Shown here: piece after piece, positions 43,001 through 52,317 of the stretch
How positions within the stretch are numbered: the stretch's first letter is position 1
Layout of the letters: each line of letters opens with the position of its first letter
NCBI RefSeq assembly: GCF_030646155.1
Contig: NZ_JAUTDN010000003.1
Location: 62,001 to 126,000, forward strand
Origin: Conexibacter sp. CPCC 205762
GTDB taxonomy: Bacteria; Actinomycetota; Thermoleophilia; Solirubrobacterales; Solirubrobacteraceae
DNA: 64,000 nucleotides
Direction of reading: 5' to 3'
Made by a program: the position numbers and the translations under genes
Notes under the pieces: model-generated
Database searches by the model: none
The model's input: only the letters and a program-made list of their open reading frames with translations
Told to the model about the DNA's origin: nothing

Positions 43001-45682
43001 CGGCGTCGTCGCCAGCCGCTGGAGCGCGTCGAGCTGCTCGGCCAGCAGCTCCGCCTCGGGCGCGGCGCCGATCCGCTTCGCGATCGCCTCCGCGACGGTC
43101 AGCCCGGGATCGCCGGTGACGGCGGCGTCCTGCTTGAACAGCGGCGTCCAGCGGCTCTCGCTCTCGGGCACGGCCGCGACGTGCAGGAACGGCGGCTCGC
43201 GCCGCAGCGTGGCGATCGCCGCTGGCGACAGGCCGGCCGCTCTGTGCAGGCGCACGCCGGCGTCGGCGTAGCCGAGCAGCAGCGCGTGGCGCAGCAGCAG
43301 GTAGAGCAGCACGGTCGGCGGGCGCCCGTCGACGAAGCCCTCCTGGCGCCGTACCGTCTCGAGCCCGTCGCGGCCGGCGCGCGCGAGCCAGCCGAGGTAG
43401 TTGTCGCCGTCGTCGCGCCAGGCCCGCACCGGCTCGTCCTCCGAGCGCGGCCGGTCGTCGACGAGGTCGCCGAGCAGTCTCCCCTGTCTGCCGAGGAAGT
43501 AGCGGTCGAGGATCACCGGCCGCTGCTTGTTGGGCGCCAGCCCGAGCTGCTCCAGCAGCTGCTGCGCGGGCTGGTCGAGCGCCGCTCTCAGCAGCAGCTG
43601 CAGCAGCAGCCCGAAGAAGCCGAAGAGACCGGCGAGGTTGGCGAGGTGGTCGAGGCTCTGGGCGTAGCGGTAGTGGAACTCGGCCGAGGCCGGATGGAGG
43701 CCGAGCACGTTCAGCAGCGCCTGCTCGACGTCGGCGCCGGGCGCGCCGAGCGAGGTGACCTGCTGCGACAGCTGCGTCCAGTCGCCGTCGACCCGCTGCA
43801 GCAGGGTCAGCAGCCGCGCGAGGAAGGCGTCGTCGAAGCCGGCGCCCTTCGGCGCGACGCCGTCGCCGCTGCGCTTCATCCGCGCGAACGCGATCGCGGG
43901 GACGATCCCGTACGACTGCTGCCCGATCCGCAGCGCCGGCAGCGGCCCGCGGCCGCTGACGTGGCTGCTGAAGAAGGCGCGCGTCTGGTCGATCGCCGTC
44001 TCGCTCGCGAGCGGCTCCATCAGCGTGTCGAGGAAGTAGCCGAGCGTCGCCGGCCACAGCGCGGCGTTGAAGGCGCGCGCCTCCAGCTGGTCGCTGCCGT
44101 GCGCGCCGGGGACGACGTTCAGCAGCTGCGGGTCGATCCCGAGGCCGTCGGCGAGCCAGCGGCCGTCGGGCCGCTCCAGCGGCGGCGGGGCGGGGTCGCC
44201 GAGCGCGCCGAGGTCGGCCGGCGCGCGCAGCTCGTCGAAGGCTGCGTCGGCCTCCTGCGCCTTCGTGAAGCCGGCGCCGTCTCTCTCGGTGTTGTTGGTC
44301 GGCGTCCCCTGCGCCAGCAGCGCCAGCCCGCTGCGGCTGTCGCGCTGGTGGGCGAGCAGCTCCTCCAGCCGCAGGCGGCTGTCCTTCTGCCCGTCGCCGA
44401 GCCGCACGCCGACGACGGTGACGCGGTCGGCGCCGGCCTTCCACTGGGCCTCGGTCAGCGTGATCCGGAAGCCCATCCCGTCCTTGATCGCACGCTCGAA
44501 GTCGACCGTCCAACGCAGCTCGTCGGCGACCTCCAGCTCGCCGTCGGCCGGCTGCAGCTGCGGGTCGGCGGCGCTCGGGTCGGGGCCGACCTGAAGCGGT
44601 GAGGGGATCGGCTCGCCGAGCTGCTCGACGCGCACGCCGCCGCTCTCGACGACGCACAGCAGCCGCTCCGGCAGCAGCCGCACGACCGGCGGGCGGCTCC
44701 ACGAGCGCGAGCGCGTGACCGCCGCGGCCGGGAAGCTGACGACGGCCGTCGTGACGTTCGCGTCGGGGCGCTCGACGCCCGCCGGCGGGCGGTCGTCGAA
44801 GCCGAGCGGGCGGCTCGCCGCCCACAGCTCCGCGGCGGCCTGCTCGTCGCCTCCGAGCGCGTCGGCGAGCGCCTTCAGCGCGCTCGCCTCGGCGGCGCCG
44901 TCGCCGCCGTCGCGCCACGCCTGCTCCCACAGCTTCGCGAGCGTCGCGGCGGTCGGCGCGGCGAGGCCCTGCTCGGCCGGGATCGCGAGCACGAGCGTGC
45001 CGGCCGGCTGCGGGCCCGGCCGATCGCCGGGGTTGAGCGGCGCCTGCTGCTCGCGCAGCCAGCGCGAGCGGCCGACGCCGTGGCTGGCGACGAGGTTGCG
45101 CCAGGCGGCCCGCTCGCCGCCCTCCTCCCCGCTGCGCCACAGCGCCTGCCAGTAGCGGCGGGCGCTCTCCAGCTCGGTCAGCGACGGCTCCGGCTCGAAG
45201 CTGTCGACGAGGCAGCTGTCGGGGAAGACGCGCACCCACAGCTCCCAGCTGGTTCTGAAGGCCGGCAGGCCGATCCCGCCGCCGGGGAGTCTCGGGCGTC
45301 GTCTCAGCAGCGTCGCGCGCTGCTTGAAGCGCGTCTCCAGCCGCAGCGGGAACAGCAGCAGCGGCAGCTCGTCGCTCAGCTCGGCGACGCCCGTGCGCGG
45401 GTCGGAGACGGGCGCGAACTCGGCCAGCCGCTGGCGCAGCGCGTCGCGCGCGGCGAGGCGCGCGTCCTGCGCCTTCGCCGCCGCCGTCGCGGCCGACTTG
45501 GCGGCGCGCGTGAGCTTCGTGCGGACGTCGTCCCTGCCGGCGGCGCCGCGGCGCAGGTAGGCGGCGAGGCGCGTCTGCGCGGCGGTCGCGCGCTCGCGGG
45601 CGCGCACGAGCGCGGCGGCGGCCGCGTCGTCGTCGGCGCGGGCGGCGACGTAGGCGTCGCGCAGGTCGGTGAACTCGCTCAC
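40082..45682 (-). CDS. giant conserved protein of unknown function, cluster B
   Basis: An 1866-residue protein. Residues 1-95 are Ala/Arg/Asp-rich and probably coiled coil (LVRARERATAAQTRLAAYLR). The first conserved block is PLLLFPLRLETRFK near residue 110. Others are LLNVLGLHPASAEFHYRYAQ near 655 and LGYRLERGLHDGHPGLELDR near 1042, both of a kind I recall from unnamed large proteins in other genomes. The C-terminal third is again helical and Ala-rich (LVGRPPATVTALLAATARLL). The GTG start overlaps the stop of the preceding gene (GTGA). No enzyme motif, signal peptide or membrane segment. It may be the scaffold of the system; this is inference only. Confidence 0.75.
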   Translation of the reverse strand: MSEFTDLRDAYVAARADDDAAAAALVRARERATAAQTRLAAYLRRGAAGRDDVRTKLTRAAKSAATAAAKAQDARLAARDALRQRLAEFAPVSDPRTGVAELSDELPLLLFPLRLETRFKQRATLLRRRPRLPGGGIGLPAFRTSWELWVRVFPDSCLVDSFEPEPSLTELESARRYWQALWRSGEEGGERAAWRNLVASHGVGRSRWLREQQAPLNPGDRPGPQPAGTLVLAIPAEQGLAAPTAATLAKLWEQAWRDGGDGAAEASALKALADALGGDEQAAAELWAASRPLGFDDRPPAGVERPDANVTTAVVSFPAAAVTRSRSWSRPPVVRLLPERLLCVVESGGVRVEQLGEPIPSPLQVGPDPSAADPQLQPADGELEVADELRWTVDFERAIKDGMGFRITLTEAQWKAGADRVTVVGVRLGDGQKDSRLRLEELLAHQRDSRSGLALLAQGTPTNNTERDGAGFTKAQEADAAFDELRAPADLGALGDPAPPPLERPDGRWLADGLGIDPQLLNVVPGAHGSDQLEARAFNAALWPATLGYFLDTLMEPLASETAIDQTRAFFSSHVSGRGPLPALRIGQQSYGIVPAIAFARMKRSGDGVAPKGAGFDDAFLARLLTLLQRVDGDWTQLSQQVTSLGAPGADVEQALLNVLGLHPASAEFHYRYAQSLDHLANLAGLFGFFGLLLQLLLRAALDQPAQQLLEQLGLAPNKQRPVILDRYFLGRQGRLLGDLVDDRPRSEDEPVRAWRDDGDNYLGWLARAGRDGLETVRRQEGFVDGRPPTVLLYLLLRHALLLGYADAGVRLHRAAGLSPAAIATLRREPPFLHVAAVPESESRWTPLFKQDAAVTGDPGLTVAEAIAKRIGAAPEAELLAEQLDALQRLATTPTARLERLLAEHVDSCSYRFDAWRTGWLAAKLQRMRDEQPEGVHLGAFGWLLDVRPSLGRRTAVEPLPAELAEIFQRAGDPLLERDSANGGYVHAPSNDQAVTAAVLRAGYLANAEHGNAEPLAVNLSSERVRLALATLEGMRNGQRLGALLGYRLERGLHDGHPGLELDRFILPLRTAFPLVANRIASTRAGDDDTAAQLVAARNVADGLRLVEHVESDASLAAYPFGRASVLPADATPAERTAIEAEVQRLRDVNDAIGDLLLAESVHQATQARYDAGAAALDALQTGGYPPDPEVVRTPRPGTALTHRLALQLDPAATAAADATPRAATEPRLDRWLETVLPELAGVAVHATWKDPRAADPGAVAGEASVTLAELGLRPLDLLTVLHADGTQQMAELDDRVLAHVLATQPVPLDVLPQIGYLDAAGGALRVFELAAPVRQLRSLVGRARPLRGGDWLPPDDATQSGDADLACDPAPVAAALGGLSTLARDLMRTAAAVDALLAGSPADLLAAPLDRTVDAVAALFGRAALHGIPQTGWGFAYAQRRDLAAGLLARLGERLATWELKLADFDQLLDDEAALDPAAVQRDTRLSLLRRAEVSVAPDVTVDPGDLGTLRSGLAGRRRAFATRRAALAALVGRPPATVTALLAATARLLPFGDVDLEPFELAPEQAAVATLLGDLRAAVAVVLAETQRRAAAAQAALADETAATTATARVEATTRAAQAIFGDGFVVIPDAGVAPAAAAETANAIAAADGSLTRHLTDVLGVEQPLDEWLTGVARVREQARAWEQVALQADAFGLAEPRLTPLQLPYVPGDHWLALGFPPDAALDRDRLLYSAQLPPGFDPAARRCGLLLDEWTEVIPAETQETAIATHFDRPNSEPPQTLLLVLPTARTGAWVWADVVGALDDTLAMARKRAVEPVHVDATPYARLLPATVSATTLRGLSIGLALALNNPKVSELAAKAAGDV

Positions 45683-48600
45683 GCGGCTCTCGCTCTCAGC
45701 ATCTCGGCGGCGTGGATCGCGACCATCACCGGGGCCTGGTAGAGCACGTAGGCCCAGCGCGCGGCGCTCGTCGCCGCGGCGTTGACGTCGACGTCCTCGA
45801 TCGCCTGATCTCTCTTCTCGACGTCGCCGGGCCCCAGCGGCGCCAGCGCGACCGGCGCGAACGCCGACGCCGGCAGGTGTCTGCCCGCGACGACGGCGGG
45901 CGCGTCGGACCAGGCGAGGTCGTTGAAGGTCTGCACGCTGCCCTCGTCGCGTTCGATGTCGAGCCCGAAGCGCGGCTCGCCCGGCCGCTCCTTGATGACG
46001 AAGAACCAGCCGGCGTCGGCTCTCGCGTCGCTGCCGGGGTCGCCGCCCTTCGCGGCTCTGATCGTGAGGTCGAAGCCGATGAAGGTGATGTCGGGCTCGA
46101 CCTTCGCCTCATACAGCGGCGTCAGCACCTTCGCGGGCGGCGGTCTCGCCTCCTCGGCGGCCGACAGGGTCGCCAGCACGCGCTCCTGGCCCGGGTCTGT
46201 TCTGCCGTCTCTTCTGAGCTGCCAGTCGGCCTTGTGGGCATATATGACGGCGTTCGGATAGCGCTTCAGCAGCTCGCCGCGGATCAGCATCACGGCCTCC
46301 TCCTCGGCCGCTCCGCCGCTCTCACGGTTGTCGTGGTCGCCGAGCCGCGATCTGCGCGACCAGAGATGCAGCTTGGGGATGTCGTAGAGCAGCTCGCGAC
46401 GCTGGTCGGCGGTCAATCTCGGATCGGTCAGCGCGCCGCTGGCATCCCAGAACTGGCGGAAGACGCTGCCGCGCTGGTCGGTCGGGTACTCGCGCCACAG
46501 CAGCTCGCGCGCCATCTCGTGGTTGAGGCCGACCATGTAGGCCTCGATGAAGACCTGATGGGTCTCCAGCAGCGTGACGCTGTTCTGCTCGACGAGGCCG
46601 ATGTTGGGCAGGAACAGGTCGCTGGACCGTCTCACCAGCGGCTCGTACATCGGCAGGTCGATGCGCGGATAGGCCATCGCCTCCTGGAATGCCTCGTCCA
46701 GCTCGGCCTCGATCCGTCTCGGGAAGCGGACGCGATGACGGACTCGTCTCGGGATCGTGACGGCCGGGTCGAGCGCGTCGACCAGCACCCCGACGGTGCC
46801 GCCGACGCCGAGCGGCCCGCGCGGCTGCTCCTGCGACGCCTCGTCGCTGGCCCACACGAGGATCGCCACGTCGTCGTGGCCGTCCTTCGTTCTTCTCGCG
46901 ATCCCGCCGCCGTCGCCGCGCGGACGGCCGTCGGGATCGCGCGGGTCGCGCAGCACGTAGTCCTTCGGCTCCGGCAGCTTCTTCGCGACCCCCGGCTTGA
47001 GGCTGTCCTGGCCGAGGTACGGCGCCGCCGGCTTGCCCTTCGGATCCTTCGCCAGCACGTCCGCGACCGCGTCCGTCGTGACCACGCCGGGCGGCGTCTG
47101 CTTCGGTGGCGCGGCGGCGATCTCGCCCTTGTCGACCCGCTCCAGCAGCGCCGTCGGCCGCGGCTGCGTGCCGGCGCGGGCGGCGGCGGCGCGCACGAGC
47201 GGGCCGTGCGGGCGCAGCGCCCGCCGCAGCGGCGCCGAGGTCAGGACCGGCGGCAGCATGCTGCCCTCGCGGCGGTGGCGGACGGTCGCGCCGTCGTCGA
47301 GCACGCGCGCGTGGACAGGCGCGGTCAGCGCCAGCGCGCGCCCCGGCTCGGCGGCCGCGAGCGCCTGCAGCGAGCGACGGTGGAGCGCGCTCGCGGCCAG
47401 CTTCGCCAGCTGCGCGCGGCGGATCGCGGCGTTGGCGGCGAGCACGTCGCCGAGCTGTCTCCAGGCGGCGTCCATGTAGGACTCCTGGTTGGCCTGCACG
47501 ACGCTCGTGCCGAAGCCGGCCGTGACGCGATGGCGCGGGTCGAGGTTGAGGTCGGAGACCCAGTTCTCCGGCGGTCTCGTCGGCGTCCCGTCGCGCTCGC
47601 TCAGCAGCCGCTGCTGGAGCGCGTGCCAGCGGCCGTAGAGCGGCATCGTCACGACCGGGTCCTCGGACTCCCACTCGCTCACGCCGGCGGCCGCGTTGGC
47701 GTCGGCGACCGGCAGGTGGGCGTAGTCGTCGGCGAGGTTGACGGCGTCGGCCATCGCCGTCTGGAACGGGTGCGGCGGTCTGCCCTCGCTGCTGGCCCAG
47801 GCGTCGTAGGCTCTGCGCGCCGCGACCTCGGCCGGCGTCAGCGACTCGTCCGGGATCCGCAGCGCGCCGCCGAGCTGCAGCAGCCCGTTCAGTCTCGGCG
47901 TCAGCACGCCCGGCAGGCCGGAGCCGGGGCGCTGCACGTCGAGCGGGCGCACGCCGACGCGCGGGTCGATCGGCTTCGGCTGCAGCAGCCGCACGAGCGA
48001 CTCGAAGTCCTGCGCCTCGCCGGTGCGGAAGTGCCAGCGGTGGTAGACCGGCAGCAGCTCCGGCAGCGGCCGTGCTCTGTAGTCCTCCCACGCGGAGGCG
48101 GTCGCGTACGGGGCGGTCGCCGGGTCGAGCCCGAGCCCGGCCAGCCGGCCGCTCTCGAAGACCGGCACGACGAAGGCGTCGTAGGCGACGTTCGGCGCCA
48201 GCCGCCGCGGGCAGACGATCCGCGAGCAGGCGAGGTCGGGATTGGCGGTCAGCGCCGCGCTCAGCCGCGGCAGCACCGCGCCCATGTCGGTCGAGCGCAT
48301 CTCTCTCGCGTTCGCCGCCAGGTCGCGGTTGACGTGCACGTGCGCCCACGCCCACAGCTCGCCGGCGGGCGGCAGCGCGCTGCCGTCGAGCACCGCGATC
48401 GCCGGCAGCGGCGCGTCCCGCACGGCGCGCTCCTCGAACTCGCCGGCCGCCAGCACGACGAGCGCGATCCACGGCCGCAGCCGCAGTCTGCTGGCGTCCG
48501 GCGCGGTCGGCGTGTAGCGCCACGGCAGGTCCTCGTCGTAGAACTCGACGTGCGGCAGGTAGTTGGGCTCGTAGGCGGTCACCTGCCCGCGCGGCTCGAC

Positions 48601-48837
48601 GCGCACGATCGCGCGCGGGTCGAGGCCGACGACGTCGCCGGGGCCGAAGATCTCGACGTCGCGTCTGACCGGCACGGTGGCGATCCCGCCGCCGACCTTC
48701 TCACCGCTCAGCGCCAGCTCGACGGCGACGGTCGCGCGCGCGGTTCTGACGCCTCTGTCGAAGTCGGCGCCGGCGACCGTGTTGGCGATCCCGTGGCGCA
48801 GCCAGGGCAGGAACGAGTAGACGCCGAGATCGGTCAT
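45679..48837 (-). CDS. large conserved protein of unknown function, cluster B
   Basis: A 1052-residue protein starting MTDLGVYSFLPWLRHGIANT. A strongly conserved-looking block lies near residues 764-795 (YMVGLNHEMARELLWREYP, then TDQRGSVFRQFWD). I recall this block from unnamed proteins in other bacteria. A proline/lysine-rich stretch near residues 575-640 looks disordered and may be a hinge. The C-terminus contains ITFIGFDLTIRA and WFFVIKERPGEPRFG. The ATG overlaps the stop of the DUF6603-like gene (ATGA) and the stop overlaps the next start (GTGA). No signal peptide or membrane segment. Its place between two giants suggests a shared complex. Confidence 0.75.
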   Translation of the reverse strand: MTDLGVYSFLPWLRHGIANTVAGADFDRGVRTARATVAVELALSGEKVGGGIATVPVRRDVEIFGPGDVVGLDPRAIVRVEPRGQVTAYEPNYLPHVEFYDEDLPWRYTPTAPDASRLRLRPWIALVVLAAGEFEERAVRDAPLPAIAVLDGSALPPAGELWAWAHVHVNRDLAANAREMRSTDMGAVLPRLSAALTANPDLACSRIVCPRRLAPNVAYDAFVVPVFESGRLAGLGLDPATAPYATASAWEDYRARPLPELLPVYHRWHFRTGEAQDFESLVRLLQPKPIDPRVGVRPLDVQRPGSGLPGVLTPRLNGLLQLGGALRIPDESLTPAEVAARRAYDAWASSEGRPPHPFQTAMADAVNLADDYAHLPVADANAAAGVSEWESEDPVVTMPLYGRWHALQQRLLSERDGTPTRPPENWVSDLNLDPRHRVTAGFGTSVVQANQESYMDAAWRQLGDVLAANAAIRRAQLAKLAASALHRRSLQALAAAEPGRALALTAPVHARVLDDGATVRHRREGSMLPPVLTSAPLRRALRPHGPLVRAAAARAGTQPRPTALLERVDKGEIAAAPPKQTPPGVVTTDAVADVLAKDPKGKPAAPYLGQDSLKPGVAKKLPEPKDYVLRDPRDPDGRPRGDGGGIARRTKDGHDDVAILVWASDEASQEQPRGPLGVGGTVGVLVDALDPAVTIPRRVRHRVRFPRRIEAELDEAFQEAMAYPRIDLPMYEPLVRRSSDLFLPNIGLVEQNSVTLLETHQVFIEAYMVGLNHEMARELLWREYPTDQRGSVFRQFWDASGALTDPRLTADQRRELLYDIPKLHLWSRRSRLGDHDNRESGGAAEEEAVMLIRGELLKRYPNAVIYAHKADWQLRRDGRTDPGQERVLATLSAAEEARPPPAKVLTPLYEAKVEPDITFIGFDLTIRAAKGGDPGSDARADAGWFFVIKERPGEPRFGLDIERDEGSVQTFNDLAWSDAPAVVAGRHLPASAFAPVALAPLGPGDVEKRDQAIEDVDVNAAATSAARWAYVLYQAPVMVAIHAAEMLRARAA

Positions 48838-51800
48838 GCCGCCACCTCGAAGGCCGGGATCACGTGGACGGACGCGTTCGGCTCCGCGGCCAGGTGCGCG
48901 GTCATGAAGTCCTGCGCCTGCGCCTCGCTGGCGAAGCTCGCCACGGCGCTGTTGTCGGCCTGCGCGGCGACCGCCCAGCCCTCCTGCGCGACGCTGACCT
49001 TCTCGTCCGGGGCGAACGGGTCGTGCTGGTCCTTGAGCGCCTGCGACAGCGGCGAGCGGGCGACCGCGCAGCCGCCGAGGAAGTGGCTGAAGAGCGCGAC
49101 CGGGAAGGCGTGGAAGCGGAAGCGGCGGCCCTTGTAGGCGGTGTCGATCGTCGACAGCTCGTAGCGGTTGACGCGCTTGACGAGCGCGCCGGAGGCGATC
49201 GCCTGCCCGGCCGGCGTCAGCTCGATCCCGCCGTGCTGGCGCTCGAAGGCCGGCTTGCCGAGCTTCTCGGCGTCGCCCATGTCGCGGTACTGCGCCGGCG
49301 CGAACTGCTCGTCGACGTCGCCGCGCTTGGCCAGCCCGCTGCCGGCGCCGAGCGAGAAGCGCCGCGCGTCGGCCGCTCTGCGGTTGCCGACCTTGTCGAT
49401 CTGGAGGTCGAGCGGGACGGCCCGCTGCGTCACCTGCAGCGCGCCGAGCGGGTGCAGCACGAGCGCGTCGGCGGCGGCTCTGCCGGGGTCGAGTCTGCGC
49501 AGCGAGACGAGCAGGTTGCTGGGCGCCGGCGGCAGCGCCTTCCAGCCCTCCGCCTTCTGCAGCTCGGCGGCCAGCAGCGGCAGCACGTCGACCGGCTCCA
49601 GCTGGGTGTCGCGCGCCTCGCCCCAGGTGATGTCGAAGTCGACGTCTATGTCGAAGAAGAGGATCGATATCGAGCCGGTGCCGCGCGCCCGCCAGGGCGT
49701 CGGCCCCTCCAGCGACATCCGCACGCTGATGCTGAACAGCCCTATCCCGAAGACCTTCACCGAGAACGACGCCGACACCTCGATGATGAAGTGGAAGGGC
49801 GAGAACTGGAACAGCGCGTCGAAGCCGATCTGGCCCTGCACGTTGAGGGCCGAGAAGCCGAAGAACAGCTCCGCGCGGGCGCCGAACTGGACCGTGTTGG
49901 AGGTGACGGCGAAGTAGCCCTCGACGCGGATCCGCGCTATGTCGGTGTTGATGATGTTGACCGCGATCCGTCTCGGGATCGGGACCGGCAGCGGCGGCGG
50001 GTCGAAGCGCGGGTGGAAGCCGCCGACGCTGAGCACGAAGGTGGCGTCGTCGCCGAACTGCGCGACGACCGCTATCTCGCCCTCTATCGTCAGGAAGAGG
50101 ACGCGCGAGTCGAACAGCGAGGCGAAGAAGTAGACGCGCTTCTTGTCGAACTCGATCGCGCCGGCGAAGTTGACCTGGACCACGACGACGGCGATCTGGT
50201 CGGCCGGCAGCGCGATCCGCAGGACCCCGATTATCGCGAGGTTGCCGGGGATCTCGATGATGATCCCGAGCGCCAGCGAGACCAGCGTCGGCGTGCCCCA
50301 GCCGAGCTTCGCCATCGGGCCGATCAGGAACTTGCCGTTCTCGGGCGGGAACAGCGTGCGCAGGTCGCTGATGATCTTCGGCGCGTTCGCGACGACGTCT
50401 CTCGGGAACATGATCGAGTTGATCGCGCCGGTGCGGACCCCCTCCATCAGCGGCTGCAGCCGCATCGTGCGGTTGAGCCCGAGCAGCCCGCCGACGCCGA
50501 TCAGCGTGAAGCCGAAGCCGAGCTGTATGCCGCTGCCGAACTCGGCCGTGATGATGATCAGCAGCGAGAAGCCTCTCGAGCCGTCCGGCATCTTCGTGTT
50601 CAGCAGCCCTATCGCCTTCAGCGACAGGAAGCTGGCGAAGGTCAGCTCCAGCGCGCCGGCGTACTCGCCTCTGTCGTTGTCGAAGAAGAGGTAGCCGCTG
50701 CCCTTGACGACGCCGGCGTCGACGGCGAGGCCGATCCCCTTCGGCGGCTTGAAGCCGAGCGCGACGCCGATCGGCCCGAGGTCGCCTCTGCTGTCGCCGA
50801 ATCTGAGCGTGACGGCGAGCCCGAACTGCTCGACGACGGCCGTCAGCGGGCCGAGCATCGCTCTGCCGGTGACCGCGGCGCCGACCTCGACCCCGCCGCT
50901 GCCGGCCTCCAGCGCGAGCGTCAACGTCGAGATCTCGGCCGGGCCGAGGTTGAGGTTGAGCGGGATCGTCCACTCGAAGCCGCCCGAGCCCTCGAAATGG
51001 AGGCCGCTCTTGGACGACCACACGACCGCGCCGCCGAGCTCGAAGCGGAGCGGGTTGGAGCCGATCAGCTTGCCGAGGAAGCCGTCCGCGTCGGAGGTCT
51101 GGATCACGACCGCGAGCTTCGGCGTCTCGCTCCCCTGCGCCGGCGTGCCGGTGCCGAAGCGGACCGTCAGCTCGGGGTCGGCGAGCTGTCCTCTGACGCC
51201 GACGCCGACCTCCGCGCCGCCCGCTTCGAGGCGGAAGCCGCCGGGCTCGCCGACGAGGATGAACGGTCTCGGCGGGCGCGCCGCCAGCCGCACCTCGGCG
51301 TCGAGCGAGGCGCTGCCGGCGTCGGCGAACAGCTCCACCCCGCCGGGCCGTATCTCGGCGCCGAGCACGCCGTCGAGGTCGAAGCCGCCGCGCACGACCA
51401 GCTGCACGACGCCGTCGCCGGGCGGGCCGCCGCCGGCGATTCTGCCGCTCGCCAGCGGCGTCAGCGCGACGCCCGCCGGCGGCGCTCTCGGCTGGCCTCT
51501 GGGCGGGATCGGCGTCAGCGCCAGCCCCAGCTCGGCGGAGGCGGAGCGATCGGCGCTCGACTGCGCCACGAGCGGGATCGCGAGCGTCTCCAGCTCGCCC
51601 AGCTGCGGATGCGCGGGGTCGTACCAGCGTCTGCGCAGCGCCTGCGTCAGCGGTGCCTGCCGTGCCGGCACGCGCAGCGAGCGCAGCGTCATGCCGAGGA
51701 TCTCGTCGAGCCGTCTGTGGTCGAAGCCGCCCGGGTCGCCCCAGCCCCAGACCTCGCGGATCAGTCTGTCGGGCTCGCCGATCACGCGCGGCAGGCGGTC

Positions 51801-52316
51801 CCAGCGGATCTCCCAGCGCGTGTAGGGGAGGCGGCCGGCGCCGCCCGGTCTGACCGCCGTCACCTCGGCGAGGCCGCTCAGCCGCAGCAGCGCGAAGACG
51901 AGCGGCTGGTTGCGCCAGACGTGTCTCAGCAGCAGGCTGTCGGCGAGCGCGGGCGCGAACTCCTGCCAGAAGCCGGCGCCGTTGAAGGGCGCCGGCAGGC
52001 CCGCCGTCGGGGGCGCGGCGGAGAGCGCCTGGAAGGCGCCGATCAGTCTCACGAGCGCCTCGCGCAGCGAGTTGATCAGCGCCGGGCTCGGCGTCTGCGC
52101 GCCCGACTCCAGCTGCTGCGCGACGGCGAGCGCGGCGTCGAAGGCGGGTCCGATCGCGAAGGCGCCGCGGATCGGGCCGAGCGCGCCGGTCGCCGCTCTG
52201 ACGTCCCAGCCGTACTCGGCGAAGAACTCCGTCAGCGCCGTCTCGTTCGCGAACGCGCTGTCGATCGGCTCCAGCGCGCAGCGGACTCCGGCGGCGATGT
52301 CTGCGAGGCCGGCCAT
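48834..52316 (-). CDS. DUF6603-like beta-rich protein, cluster B
   Basis: An 1160-residue protein. Residues about 30-110 are helical; residues about 350-870 are a long series of amphipathic strands with alternating hydrophobic positions. These include GFGFTLIGVGGLLGLNR near 600, the hallmark I associate with DUF6603, and FSVKVFGIGLFSISVRMSL near 855. Such strand series fit a beta-helix, a beta-barrel or a hydrophobic groove of the lipid-transfer type; the fold is not known to me. The last 200 residues are a separate soluble region. No signal peptide is present. The gene begins one base after the tyrosinase stop codon and overlaps the next start. The cluster A giant shows a similar strand series. 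Confidence 0.78.
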   Translation of the reverse strand: MAGLADIAAGVRCALEPIDSAFANETALTEFFAEYGWDVRAATGALGPIRGAFAIGPAFDAALAVAQQLESGAQTPSPALINSLREALVRLIGAFQALSAAPPTAGLPAPFNGAGFWQEFAPALADSLLLRHVWRNQPLVFALLRLSGLAEVTAVRPGGAGRLPYTRWEIRWDRLPRVIGEPDRLIREVWGWGDPGGFDHRRLDEILGMTLRSLRVPARQAPLTQALRRRWYDPAHPQLGELETLAIPLVAQSSADRSASAELGLALTPIPPRGQPRAPPAGVALTPLASGRIAGGGPPGDGVVQLVVRGGFDLDGVLGAEIRPGGVELFADAGSASLDAEVRLAARPPRPFILVGEPGGFRLEAGGAEVGVGVRGQLADPELTVRFGTGTPAQGSETPKLAVVIQTSDADGFLGKLIGSNPLRFELGGAVVWSSKSGLHFEGSGGFEWTIPLNLNLGPAEISTLTLALEAGSGGVEVGAAVTGRAMLGPLTAVVEQFGLAVTLRFGDSRGDLGPIGVALGFKPPKGIGLAVDAGVVKGSGYLFFDNDRGEYAGALELTFASFLSLKAIGLLNTKMPDGSRGFSLLIIITAEFGSGIQLGFGFTLIGVGGLLGLNRTMRLQPLMEGVRTGAINSIMFPRDVVANAPKIISDLRTLFPPENGKFLIGPMAKLGWGTPTLVSLALGIIIEIPGNLAIIGVLRIALPADQIAVVVVQVNFAGAIEFDKKRVYFFASLFDSRVLFLTIEGEIAVVAQFGDDATFVLSVGGFHPRFDPPPLPVPIPRRIAVNIINTDIARIRVEGYFAVTSNTVQFGARAELFFGFSALNVQGQIGFDALFQFSPFHFIIEVSASFSVKVFGIGLFSISVRMSLEGPTPWRARGTGSISILFFDIDVDFDITWGEARDTQLEPVDVLPLLAAELQKAEGWKALPPAPSNLLVSLRRLDPGRAAADALVLHPLGALQVTQRAVPLDLQIDKVGNRRAADARRFSLGAGSGLAKRGDVDEQFAPAQYRDMGDAEKLGKPAFERQHGGIELTPAGQAIASGALVKRVNRYELSTIDTAYKGRRFRFHAFPVALFSHFLGGCAVARSPLSQALKDQHDPFAPDEKVSVAQEGWAVAAQADNSAVASFASEAQAQDFMTAHLAAEPNASVHVIPAFEVAA

Positions 52317-52317
52317 C

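Noticed and set aside
39854..44602. Plus-strand open frame of 1582 codons opposite cluster B
   Set aside because: Same shadow effect; the minus-strand genes have start/stop overlaps and conserved blocks.
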